Positions 7,615 through 16,147 of a stretch of 39,849 nt of DNA are shown one piece after another. This DNA is from an uncultured Sphingomonas sp. GTDB taxonomy: Bacteria; Pseudomonadota; Alphaproteobacteria; Sphingomonadales; Sphingomonadaceae. Made by a program: the position numbers and the translations under genes. The DNA lies in assembly GCA_902806275.1 (NCBI GenBank), contig CADCVY010000107.1:1-39849 (forward strand), in the 5' to 3' direction. Numbering within the stretch: position 1 is the first letter of the stretch; the number at the start of each line of letters is the position of its first letter. The notes under the pieces were generated by a model that saw only the letters and a list, made by a program, of their open reading frames with translations, was not told the DNA's origin and did not search any database.

Positions 7615-8774
7615 GGCGCAAGATCGCGATCCTCGGCGCCACCGGCTCGATCGGCAAGTCGACCCTCGACCTCGTCGAGCGCTCGCCCGAACGGTTCGAG
7701 GTCGTCGCTGTCACCGCTGCAAGCAACAGTCGGGGGCTTGCCGACATCGCCAGGCGCACCGGCGCGAAACTGGCCGTCATTGCCGATGAGGGCCGTTTAG
7801 CCGACCTCCGGGAACAATTGGCCGGGAGCAGCTGCCGAGGGGAGACCGGCACCGCCGCGCTGAACGAAGCTGCGACCGCAGACGTCGATCTGGTCATCGC
7901 CGCAATCGTCGGCTGCGCGGGCCTGGAGCCGGTGATGGCGGCGGTCGAGGCAGGCAAAACCATCGCGCTCGCCAACAAGGAGGCGCTGGTCACTGCCGGC
8001 GCCCTGATGATCGACGCCACGGTGCGGCATGGCGCAACCCTGCTGCCGATCGATAGCGAACATAACGCGATATTCCAGTGCCTTGCTGGCAGTTGCATAG
8101 AGGACGTGGCAGGGATCGTCCTGACTGCAAGTGGCGGTCCGTTCCGTACTGCGAGTGCCGAGTTCATGCACGCGGCCAGCCCTACGGAAGCGGTCGCCCA
8201 TCCCAATTGGTCGATGGGCGCCAAGATCTCGGTCGATTCGGCGACCCTGATGAACAAGGGGCTAGAGCTGATCGAAGCCTCCTACCTGTTCGCTTTGCCT
8301 TCGGACCGCATCGACATCGTAGTCCACCCGCAATCCGTGATCCATTCGCTGGTCGAGTTCGTCGACGGTTCCGTCCTGGCCCAGCTTGGCGCCCCGGACA
8401 TGCGCATCCCGATTGCCTACGCGCTGGCCTGGCCGCGCCGGATGGAGACGCCGGCGGAGCGGCTCAACCTAGCAGCAATCGCGCGGCTCGACTTCGAAGC
8501 GCCGGATCCCGAGCGCTTCCCGGCGTTGCGGCTTGCGCGCGAAGCGCTGGAGGCGGGAGGCGCTGCGCCGGTTGTCCTGAATGCCGCCAATGAAGTTGCC
8601 GTGGCGCGCTTCCTTGCAGGCGGGGTCGGCTTCACCGATATTGCACGGATGGTGGAAAAAGCGCTGGAGACGAACGACTTGGCCGCGCCGCGCAGCATTG
8701 GCGACGTGCTGGAGATCGACCGCTCGACCCGAGAGCGCGTCGAAGCGGCCATAACTGTGAGCTACGCCGGGTGA
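7611..8774 (+). CDS. dxr: 1-deoxy-D-xylulose-5-phosphate reductoisomerase
   Basis: Second step of the non-mevalonate isoprenoid route: converts DXP to MEP with NADPH; target of fosmidomycin. The 387 residues begin MRRKIAILGATGSIGKSTL, containing the NADPH-binding GATGSIG loop. ALANKEALV near residue 120 and the metal site D148-S149-E150 in LLPIDSEHNAIFQCL follow, then TASGGPF, the HPNWSMGAKISVDSATLMNK block and the C-terminal NAANEVAVARFL. The ATG at 7611 overlaps the cdsA stop (ATGA). With uppS nearby, the operon supplies both isoprenoid precursors and their polymerised lipid carrier. Confidence 0.97.
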   Translation: MRRKIAILGATGSIGKSTLDLVERSPERFEVVAVTAASNSRGLADIARRTGAKLAVIADEGRLADLREQLAGSSCRGETGTAALNEAATADVDLVIAAIVGCAGLEPVMAAVEAGKTIALANKEALVTAGALMIDATVRHGATLLPIDSEHNAIFQCLAGSCIEDVAGIVLTASGGPFRTASAEFMHAASPTEAVAHPNWSMGAKISVDSATLMNKGLELIEASYLFALPSDRIDIVVHPQSVIHSLVEFVDGSVLAQLGAPDMRIPIAYALAWPRRMETPAERLNLAAIARLDFEAPDPERFPALRLAREALEAGGAAPVVLNAANEVAVARFLAGGVGFTDIARMVEKALETNDLAAPRSIGDVLEIDRSTRERVEAAITVSYAG

Positions 8775-9871
8775 CCCAGCCGCCGCTTTGGCTGATCCTG
8801 CTGGCCTTCGTTGGGGCGCTCGGGCCGCTCGTCTTCTTCCACGAGCTTGGGCATTACCTGGTCGCGCGCTGGTTCAAGGTGCCTGCCGAGGCCTTTTCCA
8901 TCGGCTTCGGTCGGGAGGTCCTGGGCTGGACGGACAAGCAGGGGACGCGGTGGAAGGTCGGGTGGCTGCCGCTTGGCGGCTACGTGCGCTTTGTCGGTGA
9001 CATGAGCCCGGCGAGCGAGCCGGTAGCGGAAAGCAGCATCCCGCCCGAGCTGCGCCAACGCGCGTTTCAGCTTCGCCCGGTCCATCAGCGGTTCCTGATT
9101 GTGCTGGCCGGACCGGTCGCCAATTTCCTGCTCGCCATCCTGATCTTCGCCAGCTTCTTCTGGCTGGTCGGCACGCCGCGCACCAATGTCGTCGGCGCGA
9201 TTTCGCCTAACACGGCGGCGGCGTCGGCCGGCCTGCAACCGGGCGACAAGATCTTGTCGGTCGCCGGCCGCGAGACGCCGACGTTCGACGCAATCTTCAA
9301 CACGGTTGCCGTGCGGCCGGCCGAGACGGTGCCAATCACCATCGAACGGCAGGGCAGCATCCGCCAGCTCCAGGTCAAGCTCGGCACCGCTGCCATCGAG
9401 GACCCCTCGGGTCAGCAATTCGAGCGGGGCATGTTGGGAGTTTCGCCGACCACCCAGGTGTCCGATCCGGTGCCTATTTACGAGGCCGTGCCGCTAGCTG
9501 TCGATTATACCGCGCGACTCACCCGGGCGATCGTCGATGGTCTAGTTCAACTGATCCGCGGCAAAGTGTCGCCAAAGCAGCTGGGCGGGCCAATAAAGAT
9601 CGCGCAAGTCGCGGGCCAGGGGGCGTCACTGGGCGCGTTGCCGTTCGTCGAACTGCTGGCGCTGCTTTCAATTAATCTCGGATTCATCAACCTCTTGCCA
9701 GTTCCGATGCTGGATGGAGGCCATCTGTTCTTTTATGCAGTTGAGGCCGTCCGGCGTCGCCCGCTTAGTGCTCGCGCCATGGAATGGGCGTTCCGCGGCG
9801 GGCTTGCGGCCATCCTTGCGTTGCTGATTTTCACGACCGTGAACGACCTGAGCGGCCTGGGCCTGTGGTGA
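8771..9871 (+). CDS. rseP: site-2 zinc metalloprotease RseP
   Basis: Inner-membrane protease that cuts transmembrane segments, classically the anti-sigma factor RseA and leftover signal peptides. The 366 residues carry the HExxH zinc motif in FFHELGHYL (H24, E25, H28) within the first membrane helix and the third ligand Asp315 in PMLDGGHLFFY. One PDZ domain is visible at about residues 130-200 (AASAGLQPGDKILSVAGRETPTF), where the E. coli enzyme has two. The GTG at 8771 overlaps the dxr stop. No rseA/rpoE pair is in this window, so the substrate here is unknown. Position just before bamA links it to envelope stress control. Confidence 0.95.
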   Translation: MTQPPLWLILLAFVGALGPLVFFHELGHYLVARWFKVPAEAFSIGFGREVLGWTDKQGTRWKVGWLPLGGYVRFVGDMSPASEPVAESSIPPELRQRAFQLRPVHQRFLIVLAGPVANFLLAILIFASFFWLVGTPRTNVVGAISPNTAAASAGLQPGDKILSVAGRETPTFDAIFNTVAVRPAETVPITIERQGSIRQLQVKLGTAAIEDPSGQQFERGMLGVSPTTQVSDPVPIYEAVPLAVDYTARLTRAIVDGLVQLIRGKVSPKQLGGPIKIAQVAGQGASLGALPFVELLALLSINLGFINLLPVPMLDGGHLFFYAVEAVRRRPLSARAMEWAFRGGLAAILALLIFTTVNDLSGLGLW

Positions 9872-9896
9872 AGCTCGGCTTGATTGGTTAACGCGG

Positions 9897-9925
9897 TTGG
9901 GGCAGGGCTGGACACGGGCATAGCG
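9897..9925 (+). promoter_or_regulatory. possible bamA promoter
   Basis: The 95-bp rseP-bamA gap is the widest in this part of the operon. It holds TTGGGG (9897-9902), 17 nt, ATAGCG (9920-9925), a weak match to a sigma-70 promoter about 40 nt before the bamA GTG. Pattern only. Confidence 0.25.
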
Positions 9926-9966
9926 CGGGGCGGCGCCAAGCCATTGCACACAAAGGCGGGGTTTGA

Positions 9967-12627
9967 GTGATTTCAAAGTCGAAGAATTTCAGCAGGCGCG
10001 CCGGCGCGCTGCTTCTGGTGGGAACCGTGCTCGGCGCCACCTCCGCCCCGCTGCTGGCGCAGGCTGCGCCACCGGCAGGCACGCCCACGCAGGCTCCGCC
10101 AGCGGCGGCCGCACCCGCGCCGCCGGCGGCAGCGTCCGCGCCGGCGGAGCAAGTCGTCCGCTCGATCGCCGTTTCCGGCAACCAGCGACTCGAGCCCGAA
10201 ACGATCCGCGCCTACGCCAACCTCGCACCGGGACAGTCCTACAGCGCGCAGACGCTCGATCAGGCGCTCAAGGATCTCTACGCGACCCAGCTGTTCGCGG
10301 ACGTAACCATCACTGGCGCGGAGACGGGCAACCTCGTCATTTCGGTGCGTGAGAACCCGGTCATCAACCGCATCGTCCTCGAAGGTAACAAGCGCCTCAA
10401 GGACGACAAGATCCTGCCCGAGATCAAGCTGGCGGCGAGGCAGATCTTCACTCGCTCGGCCGCTCGCGCCGACGTTGAGCGGATCCTCGAACTCTATCGC
10501 CGCCAAGGCCGGTTCGCAGCCCGGGTCGAGCCCAAGATCGTGCAGCTCGACCAGAACCGCGTCGATGTTGTCTACGAGATCTTCGAAGGCGACCTCGCGA
10601 AGGTCCAGCGGATCAACGTGCTGGGCAACAACAGTTTCGACGACGAGCGGCTGCGCAAGGAGATGTTCACGCGGCAGGCCGGCGGTCTGCTCGGTTTCCT
10701 CAAGTCCAACGACACCTACGATCCGGACCGCCTTGCCGCCGACCAGCAGAAGCTGCGCGCCTTCTACCTGACCGAAGGTTATGCGGATTTCCGGGTCGTT
10801 TCCGCGCTGGCCGAGCTCACGCCCGACCGCCGCGACTTCGTGATTACGTACGTTGTCGAGGAAGGGCCGCGCTACAAGTTCGGCACCATCGAGGCCGACA
10901 GCGCCCTGCGCGACCTTCCCAATGCGACGGTCAAGCAGACGGTCGATCTGCAACCCGGCACGTGGTTCAACGCTAAGGCGGTGGAGGACGCGGTCACCGA
11001 TCTCAGCGAGACCGCCGGCAACCTTGGCTACGCCTTCGCGGACATCAGTCCGACCTATGACCGCAACCCTGAAACGCGGGTCATGAACGTCACGTTCAAG
11101 GTTGGACAGACGCCGCGTGTCTATGTCGAGCGGATCGACATCACGGGCAACACGATCACCCGCGACAAGGTGATCCGCCGCGAGTTCCGCCTCAACGAAG
11201 GCGACGCGTTCAACGCGCTCAAGGTCAAGCGCAGCCAGGACCGCGTCCAGAGCCTCGGCTTTTTCCAGGAGAACCTCGAGATCAAGCAGACCGAAGGCTC
11301 GGCGCCCGACCGCGTCGTGCTTGGCGTCAACGTCGAGGAGAAGCCGACCGGGCAATTGTCGCTTTCCGGCGGCTATTCCAGCCTCGAGCGCTTCGTCCTG
11401 CAGCTCGCGGTCTCGCAGAACAATTTCATGGGCAAGGGCCAGCAGCTCGACGCCTCGGTCAATTACTCGCGCTATTCGAAATCGATCCAGCTCGGCTTCG
11501 TCGATCCGTATTTCATGGACAAGCCGATCCTGCTGGGCGGGCAGCTGTTCCGGCGCGACTACAACAGCTTCAACTTCATCGGCGGCGAGCGCAACACGAC
11601 CTACTCGCAGCTGGCCACTGGCGGCGGCCTCAGAACCGGCTTTCCGATTACCGAGTTCGCGACCTTTGGCGGCCGTTACAGCCTGACCCAGGACAAGGTC
11701 ACGCTGGACCGGAGCACCTTCTACACCGATCCGGACGGCAACGGGCCGCGTGGCCTCGAGTGCGATCCGCTGAAAGCCGGCGAATACCTTTGCGACGAGG
11801 TCGGACGGCGGCTGACGTCGGCCCTCGGCTATTCGCTGATCTACAACGACACCGACGGCGCCCGCCCGACGCGCGGCATGCGCATCATCATGTCGCAGGA
11901 CTTCGCTGGCCTCGGCGGGGACGTGAAGTACCTGCGCACCACGGCCGATGCGACCAAGTACCTCCAGATCTTGGACGACTGGACCTTCTCGATCCACGGG
12001 GAAGGCGGCTACATCTTGCCGGGCCGCGGATCGCCCGGCGTCGGCCGCGATCCGGTCCGGCTGACCGACCGCTTCTTCGGCCCGCAGCTGCGCGGGTTCG
12101 ACATCCGCGGCATCGGCCCGCGCGTCCAACGCGTGCCGTACAACAACGATGGGACGTTGGCCGAGGATGAGGCGCGGATCACCGACGCGCTTGGCGGACG
12201 GGCGTATTACATGGGGCGGCTCGAGCTCGAGTTCCCGGTCAGCGCCAGCATTCGCAACCTGGGCCTGCGCCCGTCCGCTTTCCTGGACGTGGGATCGCTG
12301 TTCAAGCTGACGACGCCGCAGCTTACCAACGTCATCGCCACTTGTGTTCCGGTTGCCGCGAATACGACCGGCAGGCCGTTCCAAATTCTTCCCGGCGGCA
12401 CGCAGACAAGCTGCGGCGCCGACACGGGAGTCAACGGGTTCACGCGCGTTGGCGGGTTCAAGGAAGTGTATCTCGGCGACTCGCCCAAGCCGCGGTTGTC
12501 GGTCGGCGTCGGCGTGAACTGGATATCCCCGTTCGGGCCACTGCGCCTCGACCTCGCCAAAGCACTTCTCAAGCAAGAGGGCGACGACACCAAGCTCTTC
12601 AGCTTCAACGTAGGGACGTCATTCTAA
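9967..12627 (+). CDS. bamA: outer membrane protein assembly factor BamA
   Basis: Central pore of the BAM machine, which folds beta-barrel proteins into the outer membrane. The 886 residues comprise a signal peptide (residues 1-33, ending LLAQA), an Ala/Pro-rich linker to about 60, POTRA repeats from VVRSIAVSGNQRLEPETIR (64) to about residue 460, and a 16-strand Omp85 barrel. POTRA starts such as RIVLEGNKRLKD, RINVLGNNSFDD and RIDITGNTITRD are easy to see. The barrel's conserved (V/L)RGF motif is LRGFDIRG, and the protein ends in Phe, the usual outer-membrane beta-signal. The start is GTG at 9967. It overlaps skp by 1 nt. Confidence 0.97.
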   Translation: MISKSKNFSRRAGALLLVGTVLGATSAPLLAQAAPPAGTPTQAPPAAAAPAPPAAASAPAEQVVRSIAVSGNQRLEPETIRAYANLAPGQSYSAQTLDQALKDLYATQLFADVTITGAETGNLVISVRENPVINRIVLEGNKRLKDDKILPEIKLAARQIFTRSAARADVERILELYRRQGRFAARVEPKIVQLDQNRVDVVYEIFEGDLAKVQRINVLGNNSFDDERLRKEMFTRQAGGLLGFLKSNDTYDPDRLAADQQKLRAFYLTEGYADFRVVSALAELTPDRRDFVITYVVEEGPRYKFGTIEADSALRDLPNATVKQTVDLQPGTWFNAKAVEDAVTDLSETAGNLGYAFADISPTYDRNPETRVMNVTFKVGQTPRVYVERIDITGNTITRDKVIRREFRLNEGDAFNALKVKRSQDRVQSLGFFQENLEIKQTEGSAPDRVVLGVNVEEKPTGQLSLSGGYSSLERFVLQLAVSQNNFMGKGQQLDASVNYSRYSKSIQLGFVDPYFMDKPILLGGQLFRRDYNSFNFIGGERNTTYSQLATGGGLRTGFPITEFATFGGRYSLTQDKVTLDRSTFYTDPDGNGPRGLECDPLKAGEYLCDEVGRRLTSALGYSLIYNDTDGARPTRGMRIIMSQDFAGLGGDVKYLRTTADATKYLQILDDWTFSIHGEGGYILPGRGSPGVGRDPVRLTDRFFGPQLRGFDIRGIGPRVQRVPYNNDGTLAEDEARITDALGGRAYYMGRLELEFPVSASIRNLGLRPSAFLDVGSLFKLTTPQLTNVIATCVPVAANTTGRPFQILPGGTQTSCGADTGVNGFTRVGGFKEVYLGDSPKPRLSVGVGVNWISPFGPLRLDLAKALLKQEGDDTKLFSFNVGTSF

Positions 12628-13217
12628 TGAAGAACATCATGATTTGCGCCGCCGCCGCCGCCGCCACCTCGGTGGTGGCTCCCGCGGCCGCGAGCGCGCA
12701 GGCCGTTCCCGCGGCGGTCGTCGCGGTTGTCGACCTTGGTCGCGTGACCAGCGACTGCACCGCCTGCAAGTCGGCTTCGGCGGCGCTGCGCAGCCAAGTC
12801 ACGGCGCTGCAAGGCCGTGAGCGCAGCCTGTTGGCTCCGCTGGAAACCGAAGGAAAGGCGATCCAGGCCGCGGCAGACGCTCTGAAAGGCGCACAACCGG
12901 ACGCTGCTTTGCAAACGCGAGCGCGCACCTTTGAGCAAAAGCGTCAGCAGGTCGCGCAGCAGTTGCAGCGCGAGCAGGCCCAGGTCGAGCGGAACCAGGC
13001 GTACATCCGACAGCAGATCGCAACCAAGCTGGGGCCGATCTACCAGCAGGTGATGCAGCGTCGCGGCGCGAATCTCCTGGTCGAGACGAGTACCACATTG
13101 GCGACCTCGACCAGCGTCGACGTTACCACCGACGTGCTGACCGCGCTGAACAGTGCCTTGCCGTCCGTGCAGACCACCGCGCCGGCGCAGGCCCAGGCGC
13201 AACCGCAGGGCCGCTAA
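12627..13217 (+). CDS. skp: OmpH/Skp family periplasmic chaperone
   Basis: Trimeric holdase that escorts unfolded outer membrane proteins to BamA. The 196 residues start with a signal peptide (1-25, ending AAASAQA). The OmpH domain runs from about 30 (VAVVDLGRV) to 165, and its middle is a long charged coiled coil (residues 60-140, rich in Gln, Arg and Glu). A Gln/Pro-rich tail ends the protein. An unusual CxxC (DCTACKSA) sits at the N-terminal end of the first helix. The ATG at 12627 shares its A with the bamA TAA stop; the frame is open upstream but that part reads through bamA. Its place after bamA is standard. Confidence 0.9.
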   Translation: MKNIMICAAAAAATSVVAPAAASAQAVPAAVVAVVDLGRVTSDCTACKSASAALRSQVTALQGRERSLLAPLETEGKAIQAAADALKGAQPDAALQTRARTFEQKRQQVAQQLQREQAQVERNQAYIRQQIATKLGPIYQQVMQRRGANLLVETSTTLATSTSVDVTTDVLTALNSALPSVQTTAPAQAQAQPQGR

Positions 13218-13226
13218 GCCAACCGC

Positions 13227-13703
13227 ATGGCTGATCAAGAGGCCGCGGCCGCTTTCACTCCGCTCGACGTCCGGCGGGTGATGGCGGCGCTGCCGCATCG
13301 CTACCCGATGCTGCTGGTCGACCGGGTCGAAGCGCTTGAGCCCGATCGGGCGATCCGGGCCATCAAGGCGGTCACAATCAACGAGCCGTTCTTCCAGGGT
13401 CACTTTCCGGGGCGCCCAATCATGCCCGGCGTGCTGATCGTCGAGGCGCTGGCACAGGCGGCAGGGGTGCTTGCGGTGGAAAGCCTCGGCCTCGCGAGCT
13501 CGGGCAAGCTGGTCTATTTCATGGCGATTGAAGGCGCCAAGTTCCGCCAGCCGGTAGAGCCGGGCGTCCTGCTGCAGCTCGACGTCGAGTTCGTCCAGAA
13601 GCGGACCAGCATCTGCAAGTTCGCCGGCCGCGCGAGCATCGCAGGAAAGCTCGCCGCCGAAGCGAACTTCACGGCGATGATCGCCGATCCGCCGTCGGAT
13701 TGA
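13227..13703 (+). CDS. fabZ: 3-hydroxyacyl-[acyl-carrier-protein] dehydratase FabZ
   Basis: Dehydrates 3-hydroxyacyl-ACP to trans-2-enoyl-ACP in fatty acid elongation; cytosolic hot-dog-fold hexamer. The 158 residues contain the [13 protein letters not shown] entry motif, catalytic His59 in [16 protein letters not shown] and Glu73 in the following helix ([10 protein letters not shown]). The ATG at 13227 lies 9 nt after skp. In many Proteobacteria fabZ sits between lpxD and lpxA; neither is here. The last 35 nt overlap the convergent btuD gene tail-to-tail (13669-13703). Confidence 0.96.
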   Translation: MADQEAAAAFTPLDVRRVMAALPHRYPMLLVDRVEALEPDRAIRAIKAVTINEPFFQGHFPGRPIMPGVLIVEALAQAAGVLAVESLGLASSGKLVYFMAIEGAKFRQPVEPGVLLQLDVEFVQKRTSICKFAGRASIAGKLAAEANFTAMIADPPSD

Positions 13704-14397
13704 GCCGCCAGTCGGCGCCGCTCCACTCCGCTCCGAACACCCGGTCGGCCTCTCCCGAGGCTTGTAGGTCAGTCGGCCGACCGTCCCACACGATTGCTCC
13801 CTCCGAGATCAGCAACAGCCGGTCGGCATAGCGCACGGCGGTGGTGAGATCGTGGACCGCAAGCACTACTGAGCGCTGGCGCGAAGCAACGCGTTCGCGC
13901 AACATGTCCATGACGACGAGCTGCCAGTAGGGATCAAGGTTTGCCAGCGGCTCGTCGAGCAGGAGAAGCTGCGGATCGCTGGCAAGCAGTCGGCCGAGCA
14001 GCAATCGGGCGCGCTCCCCGCTCGACAGCCGATCGACGCGGCCGTCGAGCAAGGGCTCCAGGGCAAGGGCGGCAACCACCGGCTCGCAATTCCCTTGCTG
14101 CGCCGTGCCGAACGCTAGCAGGTCGCGGCCAGCGATCGGCCACGCGACGTGCCGGTCCGCCGTCAGCAACCCCACCAGGCGTTGCCGCAGGACCGGCGGT
14201 TGGCCGTGGATTGGCGTGCCGCCGACCTCGACGGAGCCGGCTGCGGGCGGCACGCCGGCAAGCGCATGCAGCAGGCTGGTCTTGCCGCTGCCATTGGGCC
14301 CGACGAGGGCGGTCAGCGAGCCGCTGCCAATCTCGAGGTCGGTCGGCTGCAGTCGGCGTTCTGTCCGCAGGCTCCGCCCGCGCGCCAGTGCCATCAT
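13669..14397 (-). CDS. btuD: cobalamin/iron-type ABC transporter ATP-binding protein
   Basis: Cytoplasmic ATPase that drives vitamin B12 import with BtuC. The 242 residues carry Walker [10 protein letters not shown] (33-41), the signature [16 protein letters not shown], Walker B LLLLDEP followed by the D-loop (LANLD), and the H-loop His in [11 protein letters not shown]. The family is the FecE/BtuD branch of importers. The start (two successive ATGs at 14397 and 14394) overlaps the permease stop as ATGA. Assignment to B12 rather than heme or siderophore import rests on the upstream cobalamin riboswitch controlling the operon. The 3' end overlaps fabZ by 35 nt. Confidence 0.88.
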   Translation of the reverse strand: MMALARGRSLRTERRLQPTDLEIGSGSLTALVGPNGSGKTSLLHALAGVPPAAGSVEVGGTPIHGQPPVLRQRLVGLLTADRHVAWPIAGRDLLAFGTAQQGNCEPVVAALALEPLLDGRVDRLSSGERARLLLGRLLASDPQLLLLDEPLANLDPYWQLVVMDMLRERVASRQRSVVLAVHDLTTAVRYADRLLLISEGAIVWDGRPTDLQASGEADRVFGAEWSGADWRLNPTADRRSSP

Positions 14398-15359
14398 GAA
14401 AGCCGCCAGCGCATGCGCGCGACCAGCCAGAGGAAGAAGGGGGCGCCAAGGATCGCGGTCACAACCCCGATCGGCAACGTGCGGCCGAGCGGGGCTGTCC
14501 GCACCGCCAAATCCGCAGCCAGCAGCAACGCCGCCCCGATCACCGCCGCAGGTAGCAGGGCCCGGCCGGCATGGCCGCGCGTCAGCCGCCTGGCGAAAAC
14601 CGGAGCCACCAGGCCGATGAACCCGATCGCACCGCAGATCGCGACGCAGGCACCGACCCCGACCGCGCTCAGCGTCACCACCCACAGGCGGGTCCCGCGC
14701 ACGTCGTGGCCCATGGCCGCTGCGGCATCTTCACCGAAAGTCAGGCTGTCGAGCGCCGGCACCTGACGCAGGAGCAAGGCCGTTGCGGCGATGCTCGGAA
14801 TCAGCGCGAACAACGCCTGGTCGAGGCTGCGGTCGGCCAGCGAGCCCATCAGCCACTCGTAAGCATCGTAAAAGGCGAACGGCGAGGGCGCGAGCGCCAG
14901 GGCCAACGTCGTCAGCGCCCCGGCCAATGCACTGATCGCCAACCCGGCAAGCAGCAGCGTCGCCGTTTCCGCGCGCGGTCCGGCGAGGGCGAGTAGCAGG
15001 ACCAGGGCGCCGAGGGCACCAGCGACTGCGCCGACGGACAGGGCAAGCGGGCTGGCGAAGGCGAGGGTATAAGCGGAGACCACCGCACCCAAAGCGGCGC
15101 CGCTCGTGGTGCCGGTAAGGTCCGGCGAGGCGAGCGGGTTGGCGAACAGGGCCTGGATCGCGGCTCCGCTAGCGCCCAGCATGGCGCCATAGGTGAGCGC
15201 CAGCAGCGCGCGCGGCAGGCGCAGCTGGGCGAGCACCGTCCACGCCAACTGGCGGTCGTCGCCCCACAGCGCCGCAAGGCTGGACCAGGGCAACAGCAGC
15301 GAGGCGGCGAGCAGCATGAGCGTCAGCACCGCCGAGCTTGCCATGCTTGCGCGCCTCAT
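14394..15359 (-). CDS. btuC: cobalamin/iron-type ABC transporter permease
   Basis: Inner-membrane channel of the B12 importer, FecCD/BtuC family. The 321 residues are highly hydrophobic with about nine to ten helices. Recognised blocks are RLPRALLALTYGAMLGASGAAIQALFANPLASPD, characteristic of FecCD permeases at residues 45-80, and the cytoplasmic coupling-helix region GAIGFIGLVAPVFARRLTRGHAGRALLPAAVIGA. The frame is open far upstream, but the ATG at 15359 (MRRASMASS) overlaps the btuF stop as ATGA and gives the usual length. It overlaps btuD by 4 nt. Confidence 0.88.
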   Translation of the reverse strand: MRRASMASSAVLTLMLLAASLLLPWSSLAALWGDDRQLAWTVLAQLRLPRALLALTYGAMLGASGAAIQALFANPLASPDLTGTTSGAALGAVVSAYTLAFASPLALSVGAVAGALGALVLLLALAGPRAETATLLLAGLAISALAGALTTLALALAPSPFAFYDAYEWLMGSLADRSLDQALFALIPSIAATALLLRQVPALDSLTFGEDAAAAMGHDVRGTRLWVVTLSAVGVGACVAICGAIGFIGLVAPVFARRLTRGHAGRALLPAAVIGAALLLAADLAVRTAPLGRTLPIGVVTAILGAPFFLWLVARMRWRLS

Positions 15360-16147
15360 TTGGCAAGCGCCCGCCGCAGGCGCTCGATCTCCGGAATGAG
15401 GGTCGGCCCCATGCACGTCCACGCGCGGCCATCGGTCGCAAGCGTTCGGCCCGCGCGGACGCGCCGCGCGAGCGGGTGCGAAAGCCAGCGCTGCTCGCTC
15501 GAATATTGCCCCTGCCGGTAATTGCTGCGCAGGAGCACGCGCGGCGGCTGCGTCAGCAGCTGCTCCAGCGCGACGCGGTCGCCGCGGACTTGCCTTTGCC
15601 GCAGGCCCGCCAGGCGCATCCATTCGGCTGCCAGGCCGACACCCGAAACCGTGCGGCCGCCGCCGCCGATCCACAGCGTGTCGGTTGGGACCCGGGGCGA
15701 GCTGTGCTTGAGCGCCTCAATTCGAGCGTCGAACGGCTGCGCCGCGGAGGGCCGCCCGAGCGCCTTGGCCACAAGCACCAGATTGCGCTGCACATCGGCG
15801 AGCCGCTGCGGGTAGGGGAGGTCGAGTATCGAAACGCCCAAGCGTCTTGCAATCACCTGACGGTCGCGCACGCCACCGCCCATGGTCAGGATAAGATCCG
15901 GCTTGAGCGGAACCACGCTCAACAGGCTCCCGTCATTGGCGCGGTAGCCGCGAGCGACAGGTGCGAGGCGGGTTTCCTCCGGCTTGTGCGCAAGGTGGGT
16001 CACCGACGCGATCTGCCGCTTGTCGGCGAGCAGCAGCATCATCTCGTCGGTGCACAGATTAAGCGACACCACCCGCCGCGGAGGGCCGGCGGATGCCGTC
16101 GCAGCGCCGAGCAGGCTAAGGCCGGCCAGCCAGGCGAACACCCGCAA
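15356..16147 (-). CDS. btuF: periplasmic B12-binding protein of ABC importer
   Basis: Captures corrinoid in the periplasm and delivers it to BtuCD. The 263 residues begin with a signal peptide (about 1-20, LAGLSLLGAATASAG), then the class III binding-protein fold: PRRVVSLNLCTDEMMLLLADK near 23, VVPLKPDLILTMGG near 80 and a long connecting helix. The start is TTG at 16147: GGGAGAGG lies 5 nt upstream of it, whereas the alternative GTG at 16141 is 11 nt away. The gene begins inside the 3' end of btuB (32-nt overlap). Substrate assignment rests on the riboswitch and neighbours. Confidence 0.85.
   Translation of the reverse strand: MRVFAWLAGLSLLGAATASAGPPRRVVSLNLCTDEMMLLLADKRQIASVTHLAHKPEETRLAPVARGYRANDGSLLSVVPLKPDLILTMGGGVRDRQVIARRLGVSILDLPYPQRLADVQRNLVLVAKALGRPSAAQPFDARIEALKHSSPRVPTDTLWIGGGGRTVSGVGLAAEWMRLAGLRQRQVRGDRVALEQLLTQPPRVLLRSNYRQGQYSSEQRWLSHPLARRVRAGRTLATDGRAWTCMGPTLIPEIERLRRALAK

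Noticed and set aside
9973-12576. Open frame of 867 codons antisense to bamA
   Set aside because: A long antisense frame is expected from GC-rich codon bias (few stops in the reverse frame). Its composition mirrors bamA codons and no motif is present.
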